A stretch of 64,000 nt of DNA from Bolinopsis microptera (lineage: Eukaryota; Ctenophora; Tentaculata; Lobata; Bolinopsidae): NCBI RefSeq assembly GCF_026151205.1, contig NC_087084.1:16280227-16344226 (forward strand), read 5' to 3'. Of this stretch, positions 1 to 12,965 are shown in pieces. The first letter of the stretch is position 1, and every line of letters starts with the position of its first letter. The notes under the pieces are model-generated. The model did no database searches, had not been told where the DNA came from, and worked only from the letters and a program-made list of their open reading frames with translations. The translations under genes were made by a program, and so were the position numbers.

Positions 1-3000
1 TGGAGACTGGGGTTGTTGTCCTTATCCTAAAGCTGTGTGTTGTGACGATGGAGAGCACTGCTGTCCTCAAGGTTTGTCTCTTTAAAAAAGAACTTAAAAT
101 AAATGGTTGCAAAGTGGTGTCCAATCAGAACTTCTGATGAAACAAATAAACAATTAATTTGAATCCTTCGAAAATGTTTTACAAAATTAATTGGTAAATG
201 GGTCAAGAATCGGAGTATTTTGAATTCCAAGTTAAGATAAAGAGGCAGGACATTGAAATGAATAAATTGCTCGTATACCGCCCATTGCATTATTATTATT
301 TTTTATTTTATTTTGTCTCTTTTTAATTTAAGTTTCTTTGTCCCAGGTTACACATGTGACGTGAGTGCAGGAACATGTGACAGAGCCAGTACAAACACAG
401 AGCTCACATCCGGGTGGGATGAAGATTGCGGCGACGGTACAGCTTGTCCAGGTGGTACATCATGCTGCAAGATGACGGCCGGTTATTACGGTTGCTGTCC
501 TTACCCTAACGCTGTTTGTTGTCAAGATCAAAAACATTGCTGTCCTAATGGTTTGTTTATTATGATTTTAATTGTTTCTGATCATTTTATTTTGAACTGT
601 AAACCGTTCAGTCGCTTTAAATCGTCATTTAATGTAAATAAATTCATATTAACCTAATTTATGTGAGAGTTGGTTGAAAATGATTAAAGATTCTCGTTAT
701 GTTCTCTGTGTCTGTTGTCCAGTATTATGTTATCAATTATAGTAGTAAATCTTTCAAAGTACGAAATATCTCTTTAAAAGAGCATCCTAGGCACCTTATA
801 GATATCAAAACGCATAAAAAAGAAAACAAAACATCAACCATCTTCTAACTTCTTCCACTCCTCCCTATCTAAAGCTAAAAATCTAAGGTCTTCGAAATCA
901 GTCAAATTCTTAAGTCTAATATCAAGATTTCTACTAGTCAAGTCTTTTCTAATAACATCTAATACGTTTAAACATGGTCTACCCCGTCTCCCTTCCATAA
1001 AAATATCAGAATTTATAGCAAATAACATAGAGGTGTATGCTGGTGAGTCTTCCTGTCCTCTTAAGATATGTCCTAACATTCTCCATCGAAACTTAGAGAC
1101 TCTCACAGACAAGGGAGTGACATAACAACGAGCATAGAGTGCCTCATTAGAAATAACCCCAGTAGGCCATCTGATGTTGAGGATTCTTCGGAGGTGTTTG
1201 CGATGAGCAATATCAAGTTCATTCAACGAAGCTAGTGGTGCAGCCCAGGAGTTGCAGTTGTAGAGTAGAATAGAGACTACTTGTGCCTCGTAGATTTTGA
1301 TCTTCCTTTGGACTGAAATCTTGCTCTTCATCCAAACTTTCTGAAATTTACTAAAGGCAACATTACCAAGGAATATTCGATTCTTGATATCCTTAACAGT
1401 GCACATCAACGATCCTAAAGTTTTGTTAGAGCGCCACTCTTCATCACCTCTATACACTTTTCCAACAATCACCTTGCGTTTAACAGTGGGTTTAGGATCT
1501 GCTAAATAAAAATGGACAAATTCAGTCTTGGAAGAATTGATATGAAGGTCCCACTGCTGGAATATATCTTTAGCGATAGGAAGCATTTCTTTGAGTGGAG
1601 CAAGTTCAGTGTTATTAAAGTCAATATCATCAGAGTATCCTGTTTCGAGTGGCATGAATTCTTCTGAGATAGGAGGATTAGGGATTGGATGATTCACTGG
1701 GTAAGGTGTTGATGATACTTGGGAGAGTACAGATCTGAGGTGAATAAGTGCAGCGGCTTCAACAACAGTAAATAGATTACCTGATAGTGCATCTCCTTGA
1801 AATGCTCCAGTTGTGCTTTGGAACTCAATTGATACAGTATTATTGACTTTTACTTTCAACACTGTGTTTGATAATAGGAGCCGTACCATCCTAATTTCAT
1901 CACTAGTACAGCCAGCATCTTCAAGAACATTGAGTACTATTTCTCTGCTGATGGTGTCAAAGGCACTTGACATGTCTATACTCATTCTGTGGTAGCTCCA
2001 ATGCTTTCTAAGTACCACTGAGGTTAGCATACGTTGAGACCAAATGATATCGCCACAACTTCTACCTCTCTTGTAAGCACTTTGTGTAGGACCGGTGTAC
2101 TGATCTAGCTTGCCTTGGATACGTTTTAGGGTAATCATTGACAGTAATTTTCTGGAGCAGTTTGAGAGGGTGAGAGGTCTGATGTTTGCTGCTGGACCAA
2201 GTGGTTTCTTAGGCTTTTGGAGTGGAGTAATGTTGCCTTTTCCAATAGATGTTATGGTGGTGTTTGTTTCAAATGCGGTATTTATACAGTCTGCATATTT
2301 CTGAAATACACTTCTGTTTGCATACTTAATCAATTCACTTGGGATATCATCAGGCCCAGTGGCTCTACCACTCTTCAAAGCTTTAGCAGCTATCTCAACT
2401 TCAATAGCAGTAATAGGGTCAGCGAGAGGACTAGGTTGATCAAAGAAAGTGTCAATAGGCTCAACTGTATGTTTTGCAGTGAACTTCTCTTCAAAGTGGT
2501 TTTTTAGTGTAGCAGCTTTTTCAGTGTCTGTACCTATGAAGTTAGAGTTTTCATCATGCACACTTATGGTTGGAGCACGTTTGATACCTGCTAGTTGGCG
2601 AGTGGCTGCAAAGTATGCTCTAGAACTATCAGTTTCGTTTATCTCTTACGAGTGTCATTTTGAATACGATTGATTTTGGTACGTATAACTGATCTATCTT
2701 CAGAGGTGTTGTTCTGATTGAGTAGAGCTTGTAGAACTTTCTTTTCATCAGACATCTCTCGAATTTCAAGGTCATTACAAAAGTTTTTAGGGCGTTTCCT
2801 AGGAAGGTATCCAATACTAACCTCAGCAGCTTTATGTACATTGTGAAACAAACTATTCATTTCTTCCTCAGGGTTAGGATTAACAGGGCTGTCTGTTAGA
2901 ATATCATTCAATGTGTTGTTGTAATGCATTTTAGCAGCAGGATTACTGACAAGGGTTGTGATATCAAAATGCATTTTAGGTTTCTGTTTGGGGAAGACAA

Positions 3001-6000
3001 GGTGAGCGTCACTGAAGTTGAAACGTGTAATAACAATTTTATGATCAGATTTAACAAGAGTACCCCCATAACTTCGAGAATTCACTAAAAGTTTCTTCAA
3101 TCGACTGCTACATAGGACATAGTCAATTTGAGAGTAGTAGGGCAAAGTGCGATGTGAGTTTTTAGGAGCTGAGTAGTCTTTCATAAAACCAATTCTTGTT
3201 GTTATATGACGGACAGGGTGCTGGAAGCTAGTGTTGCAAGCAAAAAGTTTTTTATCAACAAGAAAATTAAGAAGATGCTCTCCATTTGAATTCCTCTTTC
3301 CAGACCCATACATACCCATAAAGTCATTATACCCGAAAACAATATCTGAATGAGACAATTTACCGAGTCGAGAGTTGAAATCTCCAAGAATATATAAGTC
3401 CCAACTTGATGGGATATCAACAGCTTTGCCAAGAAACTTGTAGAAATAATCACGTCTCTGCGGATACTTATCACAATTTACTTGAGTGTGTCCATAGGCA
3501 TTGATAACACGGCAAAGTCTTGGTTTACCTGATTTACTTGGTATCTCAAGATCTAGATAAGCAACCCTGTCACTGATACTGTTGTAACACTTGATGTAGT
3601 TGGTATAGACTGAATTTACAAGAAAACCAATACCTGCTTGCCACTTATTGTCAAATTGCTGAAAGTTTATGAAGCGATATTTGTGTGATTTCCCATCATC
3701 ATCTGTAAAATGCAAAACTGAATCCTCAAAGTGACGACATTTTGTTTCTTGCACAGCGAGAATGTCTATTTTACGATAATAGCAATCTCTCAAAAGTTCA
3801 TCCCGTTTAACTGGAGAAGTAATACCCAGGACATTAAAAGTAGCTAGAGTGAAGATTAGTGCTGTGCTTCTTCTTTTTTTTTTGCGTTCTGATGTAGATA
3901 ATCTACTCTGTACGTTGCCGCCAGAGCATCTGCCGAAATCACTCGAACAGGCCATCCTAAAAATTTATAATTTATTATCAATTATAATAAATCTAAAATA
4001 CTGATAAGCTGATACACTAGGTACTACTCTAAAATACTGATAAGCTGATACACTAGGTACTACTCTAAAATACGGATAAGCTGATACACTAGGTACTACT
4101 CTAAAATACTGATAAGCTGATACACTAGGTACTTGAGCCCACAGTTTGGCTCCATATTGAGCCATACTACCCATAAGTTAGTAGTTCATACTCAATTTTT
4201 CTAAAAACCCTTCTCGGAGCATATAAATCACCTTCAGAAGGATTCCGTAGAAGGAATTTCATTCCTTCATTCCATTATTGCATCTTTATACGGACTAAGG
4301 TTTAATTTGTTCTACTCACGGCAAAGTTTCCATTGCTGATAGTTCCTCTCAGGGAATGTTACCGTGTTATATCATCGTATCATATTTCAATATCCATTAT
4401 CCATTATCATTAGTGGCCAGAAAGCCAGTGAAAAGGCCTAGTATTAAATTGTTTTTATCGTTAAAACGTTATAAAGTTAGGTTAGCAAGGAAAATATACG
4501 ATTGACAATTTTCTGCGATATTTCAATAAATGTATATTGTATAGGGACATAAAGATACATAAAATGTATATTTGTATAGGTAAATTCCGCTCAAACTATA
4601 CCACCATGCATACATAACATAAGAAATCAAAGTTTCAACAATACAATACAATAAACTTCATTTCCCCTCAGGTCATACATGTGACTCCAGCTCTAAAAAG
4701 TGCTATCACCACCAATCAGAGGCCAATAACACCCTACAAGCCGGCCAGGTGATGGGTGATAACACCCTACAAGCCGGCCAGGTGATGGGTGATAACACCC
4801 TCCAAGCCGGCCAGGTGATGGGTGATAACACCCTCCAAGCCGGCCAGGTGATGGGTGATAACACCCTCCAAGCCGGCCAGGTGATGGGTGATAACACTCT
4901 ACAAGCCGGCCAGGTGATGGGTGATAACACCCTCCAAGCCGGCCAGGTGATGGGTGATAACACCCTACAAGCCGGCCAGGTGATGGGTGAGATTAGCCCT
5001 GCTCAACACATTCCTTCATCACGTGGTATGAGTAATAAAAGCATTCCTGAGGAGGGTTCTGGGGATGATGGAAAGGGGTTCTGTAAGGACGGCAAGTGGT
5101 GTGGCGTTGAGAAATGTTGTTATGATTCAGATGGTAAAACTGTTGGCTGCTGCAAGTTCGCTAAAGGTAATATTTTTGTTGAAACTCTTAGTTTTTTAGT
5201 TGAAACTCTTTATTCTTCAGTTGAAATTCTTAGTTCTTTAGTTACAACTCTTAGTTCTATCTTTGTAAATATGTGTGCCGTTATAATTGTTTGTCGTTAT
5301 AATTGTAAACAAGTTTGCGAATTTATAAGTATTTTTTATTCATTGAAATACTTTAAATTAATGAATTTATCTTTCATTCGGTGAGCTGGGAAACTCCCTA
5401 ATTCAGTTATTCAGGCCTGCTCAATGCTCAAGATAAGATAAGACTTGATAAGATAATACAGTACTTGTGACAGAAAAAACGTCATGATTTCATATTACGA
5501 GAACCTCGTGATATCAAGATAAAGTGATAACATTTTCAGGTGTGTGCTGTTCTAATGGTAAAAACTGTTGTAAGGCGACTGAAATATGTACACAGCAAGG
5601 AAGCTGCATTCCTTCCAACTCTTCTGGTATCGGTGAGAATTTTTTAATATTTTATCAATATCAGTAAGTCTGAACATTGAACAAGCTGAAATAACTGCTA
5701 ATTGTGGAGCCTTCCTACGGAATTGAGTACGAAGTAGGGTTCAAATATCAATATTCGATATTATTAATATTTTTGTGTATCAATGATACGATACTATGTA
5801 TCATTTAAAAAGGCAACATTTGTATTTATCACGTATTGACATATTTTGACAAAGCGAATTTTCAATAATTATCCCGAGCATAATTACTCAACAACCCCAA
5901 TCCAGGACCTTAAAGTAAAGTAATAATCTACCGTCTCTGAAAAAATTAGGCGTTCAGCATGTTCAGAGAAAACAATACAGGTGTTTTAATATTGAATGGG

Positions 6001-8192
6001 CGTGGTCTAAATTATTAGAATTTTCAAATTTTGACGACGGAATCCTCGAACCAGTAAGTACAGTATGCTATCTGCAAAGCAACAGCTCTCAAATATAAAA
6101 CACGGCGGAGCTATCAAGGCCAACGTATGTTCAGTGACTTTTGGCCCACCCTGTATGATGATGACATCAATGTATCTTTCTAACTGAGTAGAAAAGTCTA
6201 ATTCTGTAGCTTGTCAGGCTCCTTTTCACGGTGATTAAATTAAAGTTTCCTTGTTTCTCTTATAAACTATAGAAAATACATACGTTTATTATATACGGAA
6301 TATATGATAGAGGGAATAATGTGCATAGTGTAGCATTATAAATTACATATATATTCAGTATAATCAGTACTCAGTAGGTTACTCGATACATTCAATATTC
6401 ATGGGTATTAATTTGTATTTCCATAGTTATTCCGTGTTCCTTATACATCTAAACATCAGGGGAGGACGAGGAAAGTGCTGATTGCACCTCTTGTGCTGAA
6501 GGAGACACATGCTGTAGTGGACAGTGCTGTCCTCAATCTAACGGTGTGTGTTGTAATGACGGTGTCTCCTGCTGTCCTCATCAGTTCGAGTGTGATCTGT
6601 CACGTGGGCGTTGTATCCAGGTAAACTTGTTTGGTAAATTTTATGTTAGTTTATAGATAATTGTGATGTGATGGCTCTATATTATTGGGAGGATGTCTTT
6701 CTGCTGGTTATATTTCCCATCAAAACAATCACTGCGGTTTGTGGTTCTTCAGTAGTATAATAGGTATTTTTGAAGAAAAAAATGAGCGTGAATACTGTTT
6801 AACGATGACGACGGTTACTAGTGGAAGATTTTTGATTTTTGGTTTCTGATTTTCGAGTTTTAACTTTTCGCTCTAAAACGTAATTTGATCTTCTGCCTCG
6901 CGAATGCACGGCTTTGAATAAACAAGAAATGCGGCCGCTTTCCTTTTGTGGATGGCCGCTCAATTTCCCGATCCGGGATGAAGTATTTTATCATATTCCA
7001 TACTGCACCTGGGGACCCCTGTCTTTGCGGTTTATAAGCATGCAGATATGGCGGAGTGACAGGCCGAGCGCCGCCCAGTTGATATAATTCTATATTGAAT
7101 TTGAAAATCGTGTATATTTCTATGTAACCATATGTTTATTGTTTATGCAACCTGACACGGATTTGTGCAAAATAGTAATACTAACTCAAAATAATAATAC
7201 AATGCTATCAATTTGTCCCTAGCGGGATGCGTACATGGTGAAATTAACAATGTACTTGAACATTTCAGCACCGTGCGCCAACAATTGTTTAATTCAGATG
7301 ATCGCGCAAAATAACTTTGCGCAGGCAGACACGTGGGCGATAACTAGACTGGGGGCGAGGGCACGTACGCACGCACGCTCGCACGGTCGCAAGCTACCAT
7401 ATACAAAAAAAACCTCGATCGCTAACCCTTGTCCTTGACTCTTTTGTGCCTTCGGCACGAGTCATGGATCGGGAAAAAATCAGCTGACATCCTCTGTCCT
7501 CAGTTCAGTTCTTTTACTTGGAGAAAATAATGTTCGAAGGAACGTTGCGACCTGAACTATAGAGAGAAGAATCTGCAGTTGTTTATTAACTTGAGTACTC
7601 CATTGTGATGCAACTCATTCGAGTCACAAGACATATATACTCTATTATGATACACGATAAGTTACACGAGGATTACAGTGTTTTGCCTTCCTTATGTTGC
7701 GCGCCCGCTTCCGCCGAACGGATCGTTCATGTTAAAATGAGCGCGCACGTATGTTTATTCGCGCGCAAGTGCTGATATAAACAAACTTTATTTCATATCA
7801 TGAATTCCAGAATCCAATAACCCATGGAGACGGTGAACCCTTTAATTGATTTGCTTGATGTCTTGTAGAAGGAGTTAATGTTATTCAGTCCGAGGAGTCT
7901 CAATCCTCCCGTCTCAAGATGGCGTTTCTCTTCTATCATTATATAATACGACAAGTTGATCTTGGTGCTCGATGAATCAAAGAGAAAGTGATAGAAACTA
8001 CCATAGCGTACCTTTATTTAACATTTTACGTTTCAGAGAACCACTGGCCGGTTCCAGCCAATCAGCAAGCTAAGAAAACGGGAGAACGCACTTAGCTGTA
8101 AGACTCTGAAAGATTGTGGCAACGGCAGTTTCTGTCCTAAAGATTTGGAATGTTTGAACCTGTTCAAACTTTGCTACAGTACTCAACGAGAG
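1..8192 (+). CDS. GRN-like: Granulin/progranulin-like gene, 3' part (multi-exon)
   Basis: Granulins are secreted, disulfide-stacked growth-factor/lysosomal modules of about 60 residues. Exons read from splice sites and open frame: 1-71 (enters from outside the window), 347-550, 4672-5166, 5540-5632, 6460-6620, 8037-8192. The joins keep the frame; the first five are phase 1, so exons 2 and 3 begin with G(Y/H)TCD, the usual granulin module boundary. Paired-cysteine motifs are plain: GCCPYPKAVCC, HCCPQG, GCCPYPNAVCC, HCCPNG, QCCPQSNGVCC, SCCPHQFECD. The exon at 4672 adds a repetitive Asn/Thr/Gln-rich linker. The exon at 8037 encodes a different Cys-rich tail and stays open at its donor (8193). 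A possible last exon is 8651-8770: acceptor at 8649-8650, in-frame TAA, about 39 codons; weakly supported. The gene's start and signal peptide lie upstream of the window. Identity is sure; full exon structure less so. Confidence 0.9.
834..3955 (-). mobile_element. RTE-clade non-LTR retrotransposon, nearly intact
   Basis: The element copies itself by target-primed reverse transcription. 3955-2639 encodes an apurinic-like endonuclease (438 codons) with motifs TFNVLG, VQETK, NAYGHT, LGDFNSRLG, IDYVL and KSDHK. 2561-834 encodes the reverse transcriptase (575 codons) with SIDMSSAFDTI (motif A), GAFQGDALSGNLF (motif B) and YSDDIDF (motif C). The RT ends with an HLRRILNIRWP-type tail found in RTE and related LINEs. 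EN and RT belong to one reading unit, but the frame breaks once near 2640: the EN frame meets TAA and RT reading continues in another frame with sensible upstream residues. One frameshift in 3.1 kb suggests a young copy. It is antisense in a granulin intron; no ORF1 is seen, as is usual for RTE. Confidence 0.88.
3993..4133 (-). repeat. 36-bp tandem repeat, ~4 copies, at the RTE 5' end
   Basis: Four near-identical 36-bp units (containing GATAAGCTGATACACTAGGT, + strand) lie just upstream of the EN start codon at 3955, on the element's 5' side. They could be a tandem 5' UTR/promoter of the RTE or host sequence beside it; position favours the first. Confidence 0.75.
4728..4991 (+). repeat. Coding minisatellite in granulin exon (8 x 33 bp)
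   Basis: Eight head-to-tail 33-bp units lie inside the granulin exon 4672-5166. Each encodes the 11-residue unit NTLQAGQVMGD, the last ending GE. Units differ only at a few positions such as CTA/CTC for Leu and ACC/ACT for Thr. The period is a multiple of three, so copy-number change keeps the frame. It lies between two Cys-rich granulin segments and looks like a variable-length flexible linker. Confidence 0.95.
5174..5262 (+). repeat. Short degenerate tandem repeat in granulin intron
   Basis: Four imperfect ~25-bp units of the type GTTGAAACTCTTAGTTTTTT lie directly after the donor at 5167. The open frame through them is incidental. Confidence 0.7.
6921..7315 (+). repeat. Dispersed repeat, copy 1 (granulin intron)
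   Basis: About 395 bp here matches 18809-19219 with point changes and small indels, starting AACAAGAAATGCGG and running through GTGACAGGCCGAGCGCCGCC to GCGCAAAATAAC. No coding capacity. Family unknown; the sharp start in both copies suggests a non-autonomous mobile element. Confidence 0.85.
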
Positions 8193-8385
8193 GTATGATA
8201 CACATTTTTGTTTTCTTTGATAGCACAACTGCTGCTGCAGCGCTACAATCTGCGTTTTAAGTAATAATTTATCGGTTTGCTGTGAGGGCAGCATTAAATT
8301 CACGGTTCCAGTCTGATAAAATTCAAGGGCTGGATTAAAGCATCACGAGGCAGATTCACCATTGTACCTACTTCAAGACATGAAG

Positions 8386-8416
8386 TGGAGTAAACATGAA
8401 GTTCATGTTTACTCCA
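8386..8416. repeat. 15-bp perfect inverted repeat (hairpin)
   Basis: TGGAGTAAACATGAA, one central G, then its exact reverse complement. It lies downstream of the granulin exon at 8037-8192. Confidence 0.85.
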
Positions 8417-11400
8417 TTTTTTGTCATGATCATTTTCAAACAAAATGTTGAACGAGTGCTGTGTCTCGAAGGGCACACTGTTGTACTTCGCTTTTGATCA
8501 ACGCTCAAATGGCGTGAACACGAACAAATCCTTTGGGGTATGCTTTTAAAGCCTGGTTATAAATATTAGAATTTTGTTCATTTATCTACTTCAACTAGTG
8601 ATAATGACTTTCGTTTTCCTGTATGACACACTAATTCCAATTAATCTCAGGTTCACCAAAATATGATTGCGACTGCGAATGATTCTTGTGGAGTGATACG
8701 AAGAGTTTGGATGCTTTTTCAATTATCAGTCAGAGACACGATCTTCGTACTTGGCTGGTTTAATCTTTAAGTCCAACTTCATTTTTCGGAGAAAGTTTTA
8801 TTAGTTTCAGAATAATAACAAATTCAACATATTTGAATGTCTTGAATCAGATTAAAACACAATTGTTGTTTTCATTTAATGTAATGTTTTTGCGATAATA
8901 ATTTATTCTTGACGATTGAAAAGTCCAAAACTTTGATCAATTTTTACGTTTTCTAATGTTTTATTATCATTTTTAATTGTTAAGTATTGCAGTGGCGAAT
9001 GGTTTAAATGGATTTAATTATTTAAAACTGGGTTTCTCTCTTCTTGGTAAATGCATCATAGTAAAAATGAAAGGAATTAAAGCACTTTAGCAGTATACTA
9101 CAAATCTCTAATCGAAATTTGAATTACCCTTATTTTTGTTTTTGGTGCGGAGTCATACCGGAGCCTCCAATTTGTTGTAAAAACGTGCAATGCGTGACCA
9201 AAGAAGGAAACTAGATTACTGTCTACGTATGCCCATCACGTGGCAATTATCCCTGTGTTGACCTCAACACCAAGGCTTACTCATACACGCACAATATTAA
9301 ATTTGCTTATCTCTTATTGACTGACTTGCAATTTTAAAGGGAGTGTACAGGATGTTCATTGCTTGGGGTTAGGTTGCTAAATGCTAAATCCTACTTGCCG
9401 ACGCGCAGCTCTCGGAGCACTGCTTTCTACTACACTCGGTGCAGAAAAAGGTCTTTACAATATACTTATTGTAATATCGTCTTCCAACTAAAGTAATATA
9501 TTTGGGTTTCGTTTCGTGACATGATTGTGCGCACTTATGAAAAGGGTTTTTGCGTGCGCGAGTAAGACTAGAAAAAAATTCAGGTAATTCCCTCAGGGTT
9601 CAAGGACAGCCTGCCACAGAATTAAATAAGCTATCGATTAGATTTTAAATCAATCAAATTATTAAATCAACTATGATTTTAATTGGAATACGGAGGTAAT
9701 CAATTTACTAGTTACTGAACTAAATTTGCATAAATCGGCTGGCAGCACAAGTTTAAATAAGACCATAATCTAATATCGAAATAATTTAACTATTTTCCAT
9801 CACATTTTGCAACAACGATAAAAACAGGCACCGGAACTAATTCATTATTTAATTGACACCAAAGATGTAAAAAGAATTTACCACACAAAAACTCGGTTTT
9901 TAGTAATTAACACTCATGTAACAGTTAAAATAATCCCATCGAGACTTAAGGTTTAAATCATTAAAATATTCCAATATTCCAATATGTTTAAGCATATCCA
10001 AGAGTCATATCTATAATAAAACACCTTACATGGGTCGCATGTGAATCGCATTAATTAATCTCCTACAAAAGCTGAACAGTTTACCAAATGAAACTGGATA
10101 ACATGACTAGATGTAAGAAAATTTATCAGTCATTCGCATTTTCCACGACGATAAACTTCTAGAATTCTCGAATGTTAGTCGGTAAGAGGCACCCGTAAAA
10201 TTACAGCATAATGCGTACATGGTAATAAGGAACGTGACTCAAACGAAAATTACCCGTAATTCATAATATAACATCTCGTGGGCTTAAACCCTGAAAATGG
10301 GATGACAGCCAAAATATTTGACGACACAAACATTAAAGCTTCTACGTTATTCTTCCTTAGCATACGCTTGTATTAACAGTTAATTACAAGCTTACATTGT
10401 ACACGTATTGGAATATAATAGTTGATTAACATTTTATTAGTTAATTTATAGCACATATGCTTTTCTAGTAATGAACTATTACTGAAATAAAAGCATTGAC
10501 GTCAATCGAATAATTCGATGAGTATGAAAAGATGTCCGGGGCTGTAGCATTGTTTGGCAGTGATAGAAAATTCCTGAGTAATCCCAAACAAAGTAAGGAA
10601 AGAGCAAGAAGCAAATCAGATATAGAAGTGTAACTGCCAACTGGGGGAGACGAGTCAGTGGTTTGGGGGCTCAATCCAGCGTGTATCGATTTTAGAATTT
10701 GAAATATGCACAAATTCTAAAATCTCTTTTTACTAGGGTGTCATAATATTCAACATAATCTCTGCATTTCCCTTCCTGTTACTTAGGGAAGAGTTAAGTT
10801 TAGCATCTCCGAATTAGGTTAAACATTTAGATTATCCCACCTTCAATTTTCTGAGAAAATTTAGGTAACTTCAGCATATATAACAGATTTTTAAATTTTT
10901 CATAGGCTTTGAATTATTCAATATACCATGAACTTTATCTGCATGATAATGCAAATTGAAAATTACACCCATAAATAATTCAAGACGTGGTAATGTCAAG
11001 TTTACAAACATTAAATCCAAAGTGGCAACTACAAATTAACATCTAAAATTTGATACAGAGTCCCCCTTCTTCACTGTGGTTACTTTAGTTTGGGCATGTA
11101 TATTTGATCGGTTTCTGAAGGAACATATCATGCTTTCTTTACAAAGCAGAATATTGTGAAGCTTTTCAAAAAGTGCGCTCTTTCCGGGATGGACTTAATT
11201 AATCTTGTGTAAAAAGAATAGCCCCATTCGATTTTTTAAAAGCCAAATATTTAAACCACAAATCCCATAATATAGAGTTTTGTTTGAAACACGGAAAAAT
11301 TCCAGCCACACATACATACTCTGGTGAAATAAATTCCAAGATATTATATAAGTTACAGGAATAATAAAATCTATTATAGAAACTATCCCTCTTAATAGCA

Positions 11401-11429
11401 CACTAACACAGAACATCACACTATGCCCT

Positions 11430-11535
11430 ATAGCACTATAAGCACTAAGCAACTATAGACTATATGCACTATAGCAAGAACTATAGCACTATAACACTAT
11501 AAGCACTATAGCACTAATAAGCACTATAGCAAAGC
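11430..11535. repeat. Degenerate CACTATAG/CACTATAAG tandem repeat
   Basis: About ten imperfect 9-12 bp units of the type AGCACTATA/AGCACTATAG. Simple-sequence expansion with no coding meaning. Confidence 0.8.
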
Positions 11536-11715
11536 ACTCATCACCACTACGATAAAACGTGGTCCAATAAAACGGAGTTCGTGATCGATTCGGGCGATTT
11601 CCCTTTAGCCAATTAAAATCTCTCCTATAAGCTGCAGCTCAATCACCGTGGAAAATTCAAAAATATAGAAAACACGACGCTTAACAAGCTCATGTTTTTC
11701 ATATTATTTGTTGTT

Positions 11716-11716
<1 letters not shown>

Positions 11717-11766
<50 letters not shown>
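11717..11766. repeat. Uninterrupted 50-nt poly-C tract
   Basis: Fifty consecutive C (G on the other strand). Such runs are rarely stable and hard to sequence, so the exact length is uncertain. The G strand could form quadruplex structures. Confidence 0.95.
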
Positions 11767-11771
<5 letters not shown>

Positions 11772-12965
11772 ATTGTTATGGGTTGCAGTGTAACTAAGAT
11801 TAAACACAACCTGAGATATACTTTTATGTGGGTAATAGCAGCACTCCTTTGGGTGTAGGTGCTACCTATCTATGAGTTCTTTACTCTTTATCCTGTGTTG
11901 GAATCCGCTTCTTTGGGAATCAGTCTGCCATGAAATACTGCATCACATCGAAAGTTTTTCCCCAGAGAACCCTTGTTTATCTGCATGTATAGTTTTAAAA
12001 GTTATAGTTATTAAATATTAAATAATTAGTTATATAACATTCCTTAACTCGATCCTTACTTTTTTGGAAAAGACTACGCCTCGGATATTAGCGACGTATG
12101 GTTTGTATCGCCTTGTAACCAGATGTAGTTTTTATTTTTTTATCGTAAGTATAACCAAAAATGTGGAGGCTTCTAGAATATGACGTCAGTAAAAATAATT
12201 ATTGTAGGGGGCTATAATATGCAGTTTGCGTAATGTCTCTGATATAGGTGCTCACTAACCCGGTAAATGTCGATTCAAGCAATATGTTTTATCCTTAAAT
12301 TTTGAATTTAAACCCGAAATCTAGTCAGCTTCGAAATCCAATACTTCCGAAGTATACCCTACGAGACAAATTTAATTAAAAGGTACGTAATTCCATTTGC
12401 CACGGCGGTGAAATTTCGGGAGTGGTGAGGATAACAAATACCGGCGCTCTCTCATTCCGTCTGGAGGATTAAAGTCAAGTTAAAACTAACTTCGCCGGCG
12501 AAACTGTTATATAAGAGAAACAGCTTGTTACTTTTTTTTGTTAGAGGTGCCTAAACCTGGACTACACTGGAGAGAAAAAAAGATCAAAAAGAAATTGAAC
12601 TTGTAATTAGTTTTCAAATTTTATTTTATTTGATTTTCTCAATATTGGGCTTTAATTTTGTGAAATAAAGAAAGAAAAAATTGCCCAAATACCATATGTT
12701 AATTTGGGGTACGAAATCGTGGTTTTCGGCAAACATCCCATATTTTTCCGTTCCCTAAATCATTCAGGTTCGAACCAGGAATTATGTGCAATATAATTAT
12801 ATGTCGCGTAAGACGTAAAGGTAGATACCCTAGATATTATGATATCAGTTTTCTTAGAATTTCTTGTTGACGCTGGTTGGAGTGAAGATGACATATTTTT
12901 GATTCGAATAAAGTTACATAATTATAACATATTATATTGTACAATAATCCCTTAGCCAATAACTT

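Larger units (their letters stand above)
551..4671 (+). other. Granulin intron carrying an antisense RTE retrotransposon
   Basis: GT at 551-552 and AG at 4670-4671 define a 4.1-kb intron. About 3.3 kb of it is the RTE element (minus strand) and its 36-bp tandem repeats. The remainder, 4140-4671, shows no ORF or recognisable element. Confidence 0.8.

Noticed and set aside
4706..4963. Minus-strand repeat ORF with ITWPAWRVLSP units
   Set aside because: Antisense shadow of the granulin minisatellite, whose + frame fits the flanking granulin exon.
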